DNA from: Parerythrobacter jejuensis
GTDB taxonomy: Bacteria > Pseudomonadota > Alphaproteobacteria > Sphingomonadales > Sphingomonadaceae
Assembly: GCF_039536765.1 (NCBI RefSeq)
Contig: NZ_BAAAZF010000001.1
Coordinates: 1,178,001 to 1,242,000, forward strand
Direction: 5' to 3'
Length of the DNA: 64,000 nt
Both the position numbers and the translations under genes were made by a program. Positions within the stretch are counted from its first letter, which is position 1. Each line of letters opens with the position of its first letter. A model generated the notes under the pieces. It did not search any database and had not been told where the DNA came from. It saw nothing but the letters and a program-made list of their open reading frames with translations. Below are positions 8,355 to 17,369 of the stretch, piece after piece.

Positions 8355-9584
8355 CTATTCAGCCGCTTGAGCAACAGCATTTTCGGCCGCGAAGATGTCT
8401 TTCAGCTCATCGTCGCTCGCATTGACGAGCTTGTCTGCCCATTGGTGGAAGACCTGCCCGCCGCCTTCGTTGCGGCCGAACAGGACATGCCCCATCTGGC
8501 CACTCATCAGCGCATCGTGCTGACGCTTGCCGGTCGAATAGTCCTCGTCGCGCACGACGATCTTGAGAAAGTCGAACTGCTCTTGCGCGCCTTTGCGCTG
8601 TTCTTCGGTTTCGGGCTCACGCTCCATTACGTAAAACTGCGTCGTTACGCTCTCGCCCACTGTCTCGCCTGGGAACAACTGGCTGATCATCGCCCCGCGG
8701 CCGCCACCGCCATAGAAACTTGCGATCGAGATATGCGGGAAGATAGTCCAGACGCCCTGCACCAGCGCGTCAATCGGCCAATCGTCTTCGGGAATTTCGG
8801 TAAGGTCCAGCATTTCGTCACTGCCGGTACGCTGGGCAAATTTTGACGGGTTAGCGAGCCGTTGGTGCGGGCCCCACGCAAAGTAATTGGCGCGGTTGAA
8901 AAAGTCCGAGCCGAAGGTGTTCGCGTGCAGCACCGGCAAATGGTAGAAATCGAGATAGCCATCATAGGCTGTCTTCCAGTTTGGACCCGGCAATTCGCGC
9001 TTGTCGAACAGGATCCAGTCTTCGAACCCGAAGGCAGCCAGAAGATCGTCGTAGCCGCACAAATAGTCTTCGATGCTCAGGGTGGAATCGACATCCAGGG
9101 TCGCCCAGATCAGCCCTGCGCTTTCCAGCACCGGGAATTTCTTCAGGCATAGCTCTGCCTTGTCGACCGCCCCGAAATCCTTCGGGCTAGCAACGCCGAC
9201 CAGGTCACCGTCATTCTTGAAGGTCCAGCCGTGATAGCCGCAGGTGAAGCGGCTGGCATTGCCGGTGCCGCTGACCACAGGATTGCCGCGATGGCTGCAC
9301 ATATTGAGGAAGGCGCCAACGCTTCCGTCGCGCTTGCGGGTCAGCAGCAGAGGTACTCCGGCAATATCCATTGCCTTGTAATCGCCCGGCTCGGGCAGTT
9401 CACAACTGGGCGCAACCATCAGTGGCAGCCGCTTGAAAATCCGCTCTTTTTCGCGCTCGAACAGGGTGATGTCGGTATAGGCTTCAACAGGAATTTTGGC
9501 CACTTGATCCGCCAGATCCATCGTGCCCGCCTCGCCATGCTGGATCAGCGAGCGATTCATCTCGAGCAGTTTTTCGCGCGACAT
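8355..9584 (-). CDS. Rieske non-heme iron oxygenase, large (alpha) subunit
   Basis: A 409-residue ring-hydroxylating oxygenase. The N-terminal Rieske [2Fe-2S] motif is CSHRG followed by CGYHGWTF (residues about 95-120), and the catalytic SRPBCC domain carries the iron motif YDGYLDFYHLPVLH, giving D-x2-H-x4-H. Order and length are standard for phthalate/toluate-type alpha subunits. No small subunit, ferredoxin or reductase gene adjoins it, so redox partners must be elsewhere. ATG at 9584 is supported by GGAAGGA. It lies downstream of the molybdenum hydroxylase unit on the same strand, with about 105 nt between. Confidence 0.92.
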   Translation of the reverse strand: MSREKLLEMNRSLIQHGEAGTMDLADQVAKIPVEAYTDITLFEREKERIFKRLPLMVAPSCELPEPGDYKAMDIAGVPLLLTRKRDGSVGAFLNMCSHRGNPVVSGTGNASRFTCGYHGWTFKNDGDLVGVASPKDFGAVDKAELCLKKFPVLESAGLIWATLDVDSTLSIEDYLCGYDDLLAAFGFEDWILFDKRELPGPNWKTAYDGYLDFYHLPVLHANTFGSDFFNRANYFAWGPHQRLANPSKFAQRTGSDEMLDLTEIPEDDWPIDALVQGVWTIFPHISIASFYGGGGRGAMISQLFPGETVGESVTTQFYVMEREPETEEQRKGAQEQFDFLKIVVRDEDYSTGKRQHDALMSGQMGHVLFGRNEGGGQVFHQWADKLVNASDDELKDIFAAENAVAQAAE

Positions 9585-9689
9585 TATGTGTGTCCTTCCA
9601 CAAAGCATGACCCGACACGGGTGTTCTTAGGCGCTACCATCTTCGCGCGACCGCTTCCCCGCAATTGCCATTTTTGGTGGCGTGCCGGG

Positions 9690-10280
9690 TTATCGTGAAT
9701 TGAGCAATGCCAGTGTTTGCGGATCGTCGATGTCGGCCAACCACTCTGCTGGGCATGGAATGGCGGTACCCTGCTGCAACAACGCGCGCGCGCCGCGATC
9801 CCCCCCAAGGGCTTCGAGCGCAGGAAAATGGCCGGCCCCGAACAGCGCCGGCGGCTGGCGGCTCTTGCCATCGGTCGACACTCTTGTCGCAGAGGAAGCG
9901 AGAGCGTCCGCCCCGCCCAACAGCGCCGCGAAATGATCGCGCGGCACCAGCGGCATGTCCGCAAGGCAAATGAGGAGTGCGTCAGCCTGCGCCTGCAGGG
10001 CAAGGCTGGCCGCAAGTGCGACTGACGTACCCATGCCTTCGCCAGCTCTGGCATTGGCGTGGACGGCAAAGCCGGACTCGCGCCATCCCGGGGCACATGG
10101 ATGATCGACTTGCGATGCGATCACAAAGGCGCGGGGGCAGGAGAAATCCGCCAGAGTATGGGTCACATGCAGCCCCAGCATGGTACCGCGGAAATCTGCT
10201 GTCAGCTTGTCCCTGCTTCCGAAACGCTGCGAACTGCCTGCTGCGAGGACAGCAATGGCGAGTTTCACTTTAACCCCCAT
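9690..10280 (-). CDS. molybdenum cofactor nucleotidyltransferase, MocA-like
   Basis: A 196-residue nucleotidyltransferase of the MobA/MocA group. It opens with LAIAVLAAGSSQRFGSRDKL, the NTP-binding loop, and has ICLADMPLVP with the metal-binding Asp. MocA proteins transfer CMP to molybdopterin to make the cytosine-dinucleotide cofactor used by xanthine-oxidase-family enzymes. The start at 10280 (MGVKVKLAIAV) overlaps the end of the XdhC gene by 11 nt. Its place behind xdhC and the Mo-subunit genes strongly supports a role in maturing that enzyme. Confidence 0.87.
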   Translation of the reverse strand: MGVKVKLAIAVLAAGSSQRFGSRDKLTADFRGTMLGLHVTHTLADFSCPRAFVIASQVDHPCAPGWRESGFAVHANARAGEGMGTSVALAASLALQAQADALLICLADMPLVPRDHFAALLGGADALASSATRVSTDGKSRQPPALFGAGHFPALEALGGDRGARALLQQGTAIPCPAEWLADIDDPQTLALLNSR

Positions 10281-11217
10281 GGGCAGGTTCGAAGTCGGCA
10301 TTCTGATAGGCTTGAACGATCTCGCCAAGGGCCGACAGGGCCAAGCTGTCTGGATCACGCGATGAATGGAACAGGCCGATCGGGGCGCGGATTGTATCAA
10401 GCTGAGACTGCGTGATGCCCCTGGCCGATAGCGCCGCACGCCGGGCATCATGCGCCAGGCGCCCACCCATGGCCCCGATGTAAAAATGGGGCAGCTGAAG
10501 AGCCTTATCCATCAGAGCGGTTTCCCAGTCATGATCGTGGAACAGAAATATGATCGCGGTCCAGGGATCACTGTGCAGCATCTGTGTATCGGTCGCCCGC
10601 GCCAGTTTCGTAGCGCACAACTGAAAGCCTTCCAGCTGGTCGATCAGCCGATCATCTGGGGTGAGAATATCTGCGGCCAAGTCCATCGTTCGACCCAGCT
10701 TAGCCAAAGAGGCGACACTGGCACCATGGCCAATGATCAGCAGCCGGGCTTGCGGCCAATGGCCAAATACTCCGGTGCCTGTTTCCGGATCGAACGCAGC
10801 AGAACGCCAACCATCAAGGCATTCTACGCCATCGCCGCTGATCCTGACCGCAAACGGGCGCCTTGCGTCTATCGCAGCACAGCATCGGGTGACGAAATAT
10901 GGCGTGTCGAGAGGCTGGAAGTGGATATCCAGGCCACCGCCACAGGGTAACTTGATATCAAGATAGGGCGATCCCGCGCCGAAACGGACGATACGTGCAG
11001 CGCTAGATTTGAGCGTGGCCAGTGCCTCCGCTACCACCGCATTTTCGATGCACCCGCCCGAAAGTGATCCGGCAAAGCTGCCGTCTTCGCACACCGCCAT
11101 ATGGGTGCCCGGATTGCGCATCGAAGACCCCTCCACCTCCATCACCGTGACGAGCACGCAGCGTTGGCCACGCCCCTGCCGTTCGGCGAGGAAGGTAAAG
11201 ACGCGGCTGGTATCCAA
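10270..11217 (-). CDS. XdhC/CoxI family molybdoenzyme maturation protein
   Basis: A 315-residue XdhC-like protein. Residues 20-60 carry VEGSSMRNPGTHMAVCEDG and GSLSGGCIENAVVAEA, the conserved N-terminal XdhC block, and a Rossmann-type domain (LLIIGHGASVASLAKLG) follows. XdhC proteins bind the Mo cofactor and help insert the terminal sulfur before loading it into the hydroxylase. The start appears to be TTG at 11217 with only a weak ribosome site; no better ATG lies nearby, so the exact N terminus is uncertain. It lies 21 nt after the cytochrome gene and overlaps the mocA-like gene. Confidence 0.88.
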   Translation of the reverse strand: MDTSRVFTFLAERQGRGQRCVLVTVMEVEGSSMRNPGTHMAVCEDGSFAGSLSGGCIENAVVAEALATLKSSAARIVRFGAGSPYLDIKLPCGGGLDIHFQPLDTPYFVTRCCAAIDARRPFAVRISGDGVECLDGWRSAAFDPETGTGVFGHWPQARLLIIGHGASVASLAKLGRTMDLAADILTPDDRLIDQLEGFQLCATKLARATDTQMLHSDPWTAIIFLFHDHDWETALMDKALQLPHFYIGAMGGRLAHDARRAALSARGITQSQLDTIRAPIGLFHSSRDPDSLALSALGEIVQAYQNADFEPAHGG

Positions 11218-11238
11218 TGGAGTGGCCTGTTCGGGTGG

Positions 11239-11721
11239 TCAGCTCGACAAGGAAGCGAGATAGGCCACAATCGCGGCCCGGCGCTCGTCATTGCTCACCG
11301 CACCGGCAGACATGGTCGTACCCGGCACCTTCGCCCTGGGATTGGCAAGGAAAGCGTCAAGCTCTTCAACCGACCATGTGATCCCGGAAGACGCCATGGC
11401 GTCCGAGTAATTGGCCCCGTCCAGCGATCCCGCCACGCGGCCTAGAACCCCGTTGAGATTGGGGCCGATGCCCGAGGCGCCGCCTGCTTGGACCGAATGG
11501 CACGCAGAGCAGACCGCAAAGGCAGCTTCGCCCGCCGCGACCAGATCAATGTCGCTGGTCGCGGTTACCGCCGCTTCAGCAGCTCCATCGCCGGGTGCCT
11601 CGACGGGCTCTTCGCCGGGTTCGCGCACAACGATTTGTTCAACCGGCTCCTGCACTTCAGACCCGCAGGCCACCAAGGTCAATGCCATCAGGCCAACGGT
11701 AAATGTTGCGGGCAAACGCAT
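11239..11721 (-). CDS. lipoprotein c-type cytochrome
   Basis: A 160-residue class I cytochrome c. A lipoprotein signal ends in LTLVACGS (lipobox Cys about residue 19), followed by an acidic Pro/Glu linker. The heme site CSACH is near residue 93 and the probable axial Met is in VPGTTMSAG. The protein should be anchored in the periplasm. Lying 28 nt after the Mo-subunit gene, it is the likely electron acceptor of that enzyme, passing electrons to the respiratory chain, as in other periplasmic IorAB/aldehyde dehydrogenase systems. Confidence 0.88.
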   Translation of the reverse strand: MRLPATFTVGLMALTLVACGSEVQEPVEQIVVREPGEEPVEAPGDGAAEAAVTATSDIDLVAAGEAAFAVCSACHSVQAGGASGIGPNLNGVLGRVAGSLDGANYSDAMASSGITWSVEELDAFLANPRAKVPGTTMSAGAVSNDERRAAIVAYLASLSS

Positions 11722-11749
11722 TTCAATGATGCTCCCTTCAGTGTGTCAG

Positions 11750-14011
11750 TCAGGCGAATTGCTTGGCGATCGGCAATTCACGGATACGCGTGCCAGTCGC
11801 CGCAAAAATCGCATTGGTCAATGCGGGCGCAGCAGGCGGAACACCGGGTTCTCCGGCCCCACCAATCGGTACCGGGCCGCTATTGATAATGGCCACATCG
11901 ATGTCCGGACATTCATCCATCCGCAGCATCTTGTAGTCATGGAAATTGCTCTGCTGCACCGCGCCATCCACCAGGTCGAGCTCGCCATAAAGGGCTGCTG
12001 TCAGGGCAAACACGATGCCGCCTTCGATCTGGTTGCGGAAGCCATCCGGGTTCATTGCAAAGCCCGGATCGGTAACTGCCCACACCTTGGTCATCCGCGG
12101 CTTGCCGCTGTTCATATCCACTTCGATAACCTGCGCGGCGATGGTGCCGAAGGATTCGACAATGGCGACACCCTTTGCCGTGCCGTCCGCTCCGGCACTG
12201 TCCCAATCACTCAGCTCGGCGACTTTCTCCAGCACAGCTTTGTGACGCGGGGCATTGTCCAGCATCGCCAGGCGAAACGCGACCGGGTCCTTACCGGCCG
12301 CATGCGCTGCTTCGTCAATGAAGCTCTCGATGAAGAAGCCGTGCTGCGAGTGGTCGACCGAGCGCCAGGCTGAAAATGGCAGATGCAAATCCGCCTCTGC
12401 CACGCGCACAGATGTGTTGGCGATGTCGTAAAATGCGGGGACACAGGCCTCTGCCGGATCATGGCGCTGCGTGAACACATTGTTGTAGCTGACGAGGCGC
12501 CCGTCAGCGTCCAACCCGCCCTTGAAACGGCTGATATCGGCCGGCCGGTACATCGCCTTTTGCGTGTCCTCTTCGCGCGACCAGATCATCTTGACCGGAT
12601 ACCCAGTCGCCTTCGCGATACGCACGGCCATCGTGACATAGTCACTCTCCAGCCGGCGGCCGAATGCCCCGCCCAGGAAGGGGTGGTGCACGGTGATGTC
12701 ACCGGCATCGAGGCCGATTGCACCGGCAGCTGCACTGCGCGCCATCAGTGGCACTTGTGTGCTGGTCCAGACATCGCATTTATCGCCTGAATCGGTCTCC
12801 CGCACCCAGGCCGTGCAGTTGACTGGCTCCATCGGTGCGTGGGCCAGAAACGGCACTTTGTATTCCGCTTCCAGCGTGGTTGTGGCTTTGCCGAAGGCAG
12901 CGACGGCATCGCCCTTGTTGGCAGCCTTGTCGCCCCCTTCATCGCCCGCGCCGTCCAGAGCAGCTGTGAAGGCGGCAAACTGGTCTGCGTTGGAGCGCAC
13001 CGGGCTTTCAGGCTCGCTATACTCGGTCGTGATCGTGCCGAGCGCCTGCTGCGCCTGCCAATAGCTATCCGCCACCACGGCCACGAAATCGCCCATGTTG
13101 AGGATTTGCAGGACGCCTGGCATGCTCTTCGCTTGCCCCGCATCCATCGCCGTGATCATGGTTCCCGGCACCGGGCGACGCCGCACGGCGGCATAGGTCA
13201 GTTCGCCTTCAGGCAATTTGGCATCGATGCCGAAATTGGCGGTGCCGTTGACCTTGGGAGGAATATCCGTGCGGGCCTTGCTCTTGCCCATCAGGCGGAA
13301 GTCCTTGGGATCCTTCAACGCTGGCGTTTGCGGCATGGCCTGGTCCGCCGCTGCAGCTGCGAACTTGGCATAAGGTGCCCTTTTGCCGGAAGCAGTATGG
13401 ATCAACATGCTGTCTTCGGTGGCAATCTCGCTCGGCGGAACGCCCCAGGAATCTGCTGCGGCGCCCACCAGCATTTCGCGTGCGGCAGCGCCGGCAACCC
13501 GCATCTGGTATTGACCGGTGGAGCGGATCGACGAACTGCCCCCGGTGATCATCACATCGGCGAAACGCGCAATCTGGGTGAACAGCCCGTCATAAGTCGG
13601 CTCGATCCAGTCCGCCGCGTTCATCGTGAACGGGGCGACGAACATGCGGGCCGTGTCGGTAACGACATAATTGCCGTCTGTCGGGGCCTGCATCACCTTG
13701 ACCTTGTCCCAATCAGCATCAAGCTCGTCCGCCAGCATCTGGGCCAGCACTGAGTGCGCGCCCTGCCCCATTTCGCAATGCGGCACGATGGCGGTGATCG
13801 TGTTGTCGGTGTCGATCTTGACCCAGCTGTTGACCAGCTCTTCCCCGTCACCAGCGACAAGCGGCTTGAGCTTGCCGACCGGGTTGCCGGAACGCACGCC
13901 GACACCAATGAGCAGCGCGCCGCCCGCCAATACGCCAGCGCCAATAAAGCCGCGGCGAGTCCATTTCGCAGTCCGACTACGTTCTGGCTTGGTGGTTTCT
14001 GTCTCGCTCAT
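11750..14011 (-). CDS. molybdopterin-binding subunit, IorB-like (xanthine oxidase family)
   Basis: A 753-residue large subunit of a molybdenum hydroxylase. It begins with a twin-arginine signal ([16 protein letters not shown], residues about 19-35), so the folded enzyme is exported. Family segments include [43 protein letters not shown] and the [20 protein letters not shown] block near the C terminus that holds the catalytic Glu. Isoquinoline 1-oxidoreductase beta and membrane aldehyde dehydrogenases belong here; the substrate cannot be told from sequence. Its start overlaps the 2Fe-2S subunit stop by 4 nt. Confidence 0.92.
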   Translation of the reverse strand: MSETETTKPERSRTAKWTRRGFIGAGVLAGGALLIGVGVRSGNPVGKLKPLVAGDGEELVNSWVKIDTDNTITAIVPHCEMGQGAHSVLAQMLADELDADWDKVKVMQAPTDGNYVVTDTARMFVAPFTMNAADWIEPTYDGLFTQIARFADVMITGGSSSIRSTGQYQMRVAGAAAREMLVGAAADSWGVPPSEIATEDSMLIHTASGKRAPYAKFAAAAADQAMPQTPALKDPKDFRLMGKSKARTDIPPKVNGTANFGIDAKLPEGELTYAAVRRRPVPGTMITAMDAGQAKSMPGVLQILNMGDFVAVVADSYWQAQQALGTITTEYSEPESPVRSNADQFAAFTAALDGAGDEGGDKAANKGDAVAAFGKATTTLEAEYKVPFLAHAPMEPVNCTAWVRETDSGDKCDVWTSTQVPLMARSAAAGAIGLDAGDITVHHPFLGGAFGRRLESDYVTMAVRIAKATGYPVKMIWSREEDTQKAMYRPADISRFKGGLDADGRLVSYNNVFTQRHDPAEACVPAFYDIANTSVRVAEADLHLPFSAWRSVDHSQHGFFIESFIDEAAHAAGKDPVAFRLAMLDNAPRHKAVLEKVAELSDWDSAGADGTAKGVAIVESFGTIAAQVIEVDMNSGKPRMTKVWAVTDPGFAMNPDGFRNQIEGGIVFALTAALYGELDLVDGAVQQSNFHDYKMLRMDECPDIDVAIINSGPVPIGGAGEPGVPPAAPALTNAIFAATGTRIRELPIAKQFA

Positions 14012-14493
14012 GCCGAGGTCTCCTCGGTCCGGGCCGGTTGCATGCCGGCTGCCACTTTGATCGCGCGGCGGATGCGGGTGTAGGTCCCGCAGCGGCAGAT
14101 ATTGCCCGCCATCGCGGCGTCGATCTGGGCATCGGTCGGCTGCGGATTGTCACGCAGCAGGGCCGTCGCACTCATGATCTGGCCCGATTGGCAGTATCCG
14201 CATTGCGGGACTTGCTCGCTCACCCACGCCTGCTGGATCTTGGTCAGCTCACCCTCGGGCCCGGCAATCCCCTCGATTGTCGTGACAGAACGGCCCTCGG
14301 CCTCGACGATAGGGGTCGAGCAACTGCGCACCGGCTTGCCATCAAGATGCACTGTGCAGGCGCCGCATTGCGCGATGCCGCAGCCGAATTTGGTGCCAGT
14401 CATGCCGAGCTTTTCGCGCACGACCCACAAAATCGGCATCGCCGGATCGACATCCGCCGACACCTGCTCACCATTCAGAGTAAAATCGGCCAT
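14008..14493 (-). CDS. (2Fe-2S)-binding subunit, IorA-like
   Basis: A 161-residue small subunit of the molybdenum hydroxylase. The plant-ferredoxin-type cluster is [12 protein letters not shown] with a distal Cys in VRSCSTP, and the second, all-alpha cluster domain has CGYCQSGQ and CRCGTY. It carries electrons from the Mo centre to the cytochrome. It has no signal peptide and would be exported with the Tat-tagged large subunit. ATG at 14493 is chosen over an upstream start because AGAGGGTGACG precedes it. It is the first gene of the five-gene unit ending at 9690. Confidence 0.93.
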   Translation of the reverse strand: MADFTLNGEQVSADVDPAMPILWVVREKLGMTGTKFGCGIAQCGACTVHLDGKPVRSCSTPIVEAEGRSVTTIEGIAGPEGELTKIQQAWVSEQVPQCGYCQSGQIMSATALLRDNPQPTDAQIDAAMAGNICRCGTYTRIRRAIKVAAGMQPARTEETSA

Positions 14494-14589
14494 CGTCACC
14501 CTCTTGATCGTCACGCTCTCGGTTTCGAGATGCAACTTACCCCAATCGGGTGAGAGTTCAAATGGCCGATGTACCTAGCTCGCGCAGTT

Positions 14590-15726
14590 CTATCCGCTTG
14601 CAAGCGCCACGTGGCGCTTCATGTGATGATCGACATTGCCAAACTCGGCGTCGAAGACCGTCAGTCGTTTGAAATAGTGGCCGATGGCAAGTTCATCGGT
14701 CATGCCCATCCCGCCATGGATCTGGATCGCTTCCTGACCGATGTGATGCGCGGCCTGCCCGATGCGGACCTTGGCAGCCGAAACAGCCAGCTTGCGCTCG
14801 ACTTCGCTCTCACCCAGCTTCAGCGTCGCGAGATAGGTCATCGAGACCGACTGCTCATACTCGGTGTACATATCGACCATGCGGTGCTGAAGCACCTGGA
14901 ATGATCCGATCGGAACGCCAAACTGCTTGCGCTGGCGCGAATAATCGACCGTCATGGCGTGGGCGACCTTCATCGCGCCGCAAACCTCCGCACACTGCGC
15001 CGCGATGGCTTCATCCGTCACCACCTCAATCAGCGGCAGGGCCTTGCCTTCTTCGCCGATCAGCGCCTCTGCCGGCACCGCAACATTTTCGAAGTAAACT
15101 TCCGAAGCTCGGCGACCATCCACAGTGGGATAATCACGCGTCACAACGCCGGCGGAACTCTTGTCGACCACGAAGACGGAAATGCCATCGCTGTCGCGCT
15201 GCCCGCCCGAGGTGCGCGCCGTCACCACCAGATGCGTTGCCCACGGAGCGCCAATCACCACGGCCTTGTGCCCGTTTAGCACGTAGCCGCCGCCATCTTT
15301 CTTGGCTGTCGTTTCCAGGTCAGCGTAGTCAAAACGGCCACGCGGTTCGGCATAAGCGAAGGCGAAAATCCGGCTGCCATCGACGATGCCGCCGATATGC
15401 TCTTCTTTCTGTGCCGCGGTGCCGGCATGTTTCAGGAAGCCGCCGGCACAGACCACGGTGGGCACGAATGGCTCCACCACCAGGCCTTTGCCGAACTCTT
15501 CCATCACGATCATGGAATCGACCGCGCCGCCGCCAAAACCGCCATCTTCTTCGCTGAAGGGCATGCCCAGCAAGCCCAGCTCGGCCAATTGCGCCCAAAC
15601 TTCGGGGCGCCAGCCGCTGTCGCTGCCAATGGCCGCGCGCCGTGTGTCGGTATCGTAATTCTCGCGCACCATGCGGGTCAGGCTGTCACGCACCATGGTT
15701 TGTTCGTCGGTGAAATTGAAATCCAC
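14590..15726 (-). CDS. acyl-CoA dehydrogenase, beta-type partner
   Basis: A 378-residue acyl-CoA dehydrogenase fold: N-terminal helical domain (MDFNFTDEQTMVRDSLTRMV), middle beta domain, and C-terminal domain with IQIHGGMGMTDELAIGHYFK. The usual C-terminal GGxxEIQ-type segment is missing after that point, as in the non-canonical subunits of heteromeric acyl-CoA dehydrogenases of steroid degradation. It follows the canonical partner at 15752-16948 by 25 nt, so the two are expected to form an alpha2beta2 enzyme. The substrate is unknown. Confidence 0.9.
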   Translation of the reverse strand: MDFNFTDEQTMVRDSLTRMVRENYDTDTRRAAIGSDSGWRPEVWAQLAELGLLGMPFSEEDGGFGGGAVDSMIVMEEFGKGLVVEPFVPTVVCAGGFLKHAGTAAQKEEHIGGIVDGSRIFAFAYAEPRGRFDYADLETTAKKDGGGYVLNGHKAVVIGAPWATHLVVTARTSGGQRDSDGISVFVVDKSSAGVVTRDYPTVDGRRASEVYFENVAVPAEALIGEEGKALPLIEVVTDEAIAAQCAEVCGAMKVAHAMTVDYSRQRKQFGVPIGSFQVLQHRMVDMYTEYEQSVSMTYLATLKLGESEVERKLAVSAAKVRIGQAAHHIGQEAIQIHGGMGMTDELAIGHYFKRLTVFDAEFGNVDHHMKRHVALASG

Positions 15727-15751
15727 TGTGTCTCTCCGCGAAAGCCCGGCC

Positions 15752-16948
15752 TTACAGGCCCAGGATCATCTTTGTGATGATATTGCGCTGGATCTCGTTC
15801 GATCCGCCGTAAATCGATGTTTTGCGCATGTTGAAATAGGTCGCTGCCGAATGCTGGGCATAGTCGGGGCCGATTGGATACTCGTTCGAACCCATATCGG
15901 ACATCCCGGCATAATACGGCGTACCGTAATGGCCAACCGCCTCCAGCGTCAGCTCGGTCAGCCGCTGCTGGATCTCGGTCCCCTTGATCTTCAGGATCGA
16001 GCTTTCAGGGCCCGGGCCCTTGCCTGCCTGTTCCCCGGCCAGCGTGCGCAGTTCGGTGATTTCCAGGGCGGACAAATCGATTTCAAGCTGGCTGACTTTG
16101 CGGGCGAAATCGAAATCGCTCATCAATGGCTTGCCATCCAGCTGTTCGGACTTGGCGATGTCGCGCAGTTGCTCGACACCGCGCTTCGAACGGGCGACGC
16201 CGGCAATGCCGCTGCGTTCGTGGGCGAGCAGGAACTTGGCATAGGTCCAGCCCTTGTTCTCCTCGCCAACCAGATTTTCGACCGGCACCCGCACGTCGGT
16301 CAACCAGGTCTCGTTGACCTCGTAGCCGCCATCGATCAGCTTGATCGGCTTCACTTCGATACCTGGCGTGTTCATGTCGATCAGGATGAAGCTGATGCCT
16401 TCCTGCGGTTTGGCTGCGTCGGGATCGGTGCGGCACAGGAAGAAGCCCCAATCGGCATGCTGCGCCAGCGTGGTCCAAGTTTTCTGGCCGTTGATAACGT
16501 AGTGATCGCCATCGCGAACGGCCGTCGTGGTCAAAGACGCCAGATCAGACCCGGCGCCCGGCTCGCTATAGCCCTGGCACCACCATACATCGCCGCTGCG
16601 GATGCCCGGCAAGTGCTGCTGCTTCTGTTCTTCGCTGCCGAACGTATAAATCACTGGACCCACCATCGAAACCCCGAATGGCAGCGGCATGATAGCATTT
16701 ACACGGGCGTTCTCTTCGGACCAGATATAGCGCTGCGTCGGCGTCCAGCCGGTGCCGCCATATTGCTCAGGCCAGGCCGGGGTCGACCAGCCCTTCTTGC
16801 CCAGGATCTTGTGCCAAGCGGTCAGTTCTTCGGGTGACATGTCATCACGCATGCCGCCGGAAGACAGGTCCTTCGGGTAATTCTCTGCGATAAAGCTGCG
16901 CACTTCGTCGCGGAATGCCAGCTCTTCGGGAGTGAACTCCAGATTCAT
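15752..16948 (-). CDS. acyl-CoA dehydrogenase, alpha-type partner
   Basis: A 398-residue acyl-CoA dehydrogenase with WWCQGYSEPGAGSDLASL in the FAD/substrate region and the C-terminal IYGGSNEIQRNIITKMILG segment that contacts FAD across the dimer. The start MNLEFTPEE at 16948 is picked because CAGGAGAG precedes it; the open frame upstream has no family similarity. It lies 25 nt ahead of the beta-type gene, in the paired arrangement known for FadE heterotetramers acting on bulky CoA esters. Confidence 0.92.
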   Translation of the reverse strand: MNLEFTPEELAFRDEVRSFIAENYPKDLSSGGMRDDMSPEELTAWHKILGKKGWSTPAWPEQYGGTGWTPTQRYIWSEENARVNAIMPLPFGVSMVGPVIYTFGSEEQKQQHLPGIRSGDVWWCQGYSEPGAGSDLASLTTTAVRDGDHYVINGQKTWTTLAQHADWGFFLCRTDPDAAKPQEGISFILIDMNTPGIEVKPIKLIDGGYEVNETWLTDVRVPVENLVGEENKGWTYAKFLLAHERSGIAGVARSKRGVEQLRDIAKSEQLDGKPLMSDFDFARKVSQLEIDLSALEITELRTLAGEQAGKGPGPESSILKIKGTEIQQRLTELTLEAVGHYGTPYYAGMSDMGSNEYPIGPDYAQHSAATYFNMRKTSIYGGSNEIQRNIITKMILGL

Positions 16949-17369
16949 CGAACGCTCTCCTGTGATGTGTTGCGGCCCTAAATACACGCCTGCCAGCAAC
17001 AAAAAAGAGCGATCTTTGGCGGTATTGCGTGGATTCTGGCAGTCGGCACGGCCAACACGAGCATACCGTAGGGGAAATGGCGCGGTACGCTTTTGGCCGG
17101 GATTTGGGCCTGCATCCTGGATTGTGCATCGTCTGAACGCCGTATCGATTTTGGTGTGACGAAATTTTCGGCCTGCAATCCGGCTGGAAAAGCTGGTCCG
17201 GTATACCCCGTTCAGGCCACTTCCTTGCTTGCTTCGCCCCACTGGCGGAGAGTACAACTAAACCCGACAATTCAACCTGCGTGGTGACCTTCTATTGCTT
17301 GGCGAAGGCCACCGGTTGACCAGCGTTGCTTTTGTCGCGGCAGTACATGAGTACGACAGGTGCGCAGTT
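16949..17369. other. divergent intergenic region
   Basis: This 421-bp stretch separates the leftward acyl-CoA dehydrogenase pair from the rightward LuxE-like gene and must hold promoters for both. I see no convincing gene in it. A TTGACC at 17316-17321 could be a -35 element for the rightward gene, but no good -10 follows at standard spacing. No strong long dyad that would mark an operator was recognised. Confidence 0.5.
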
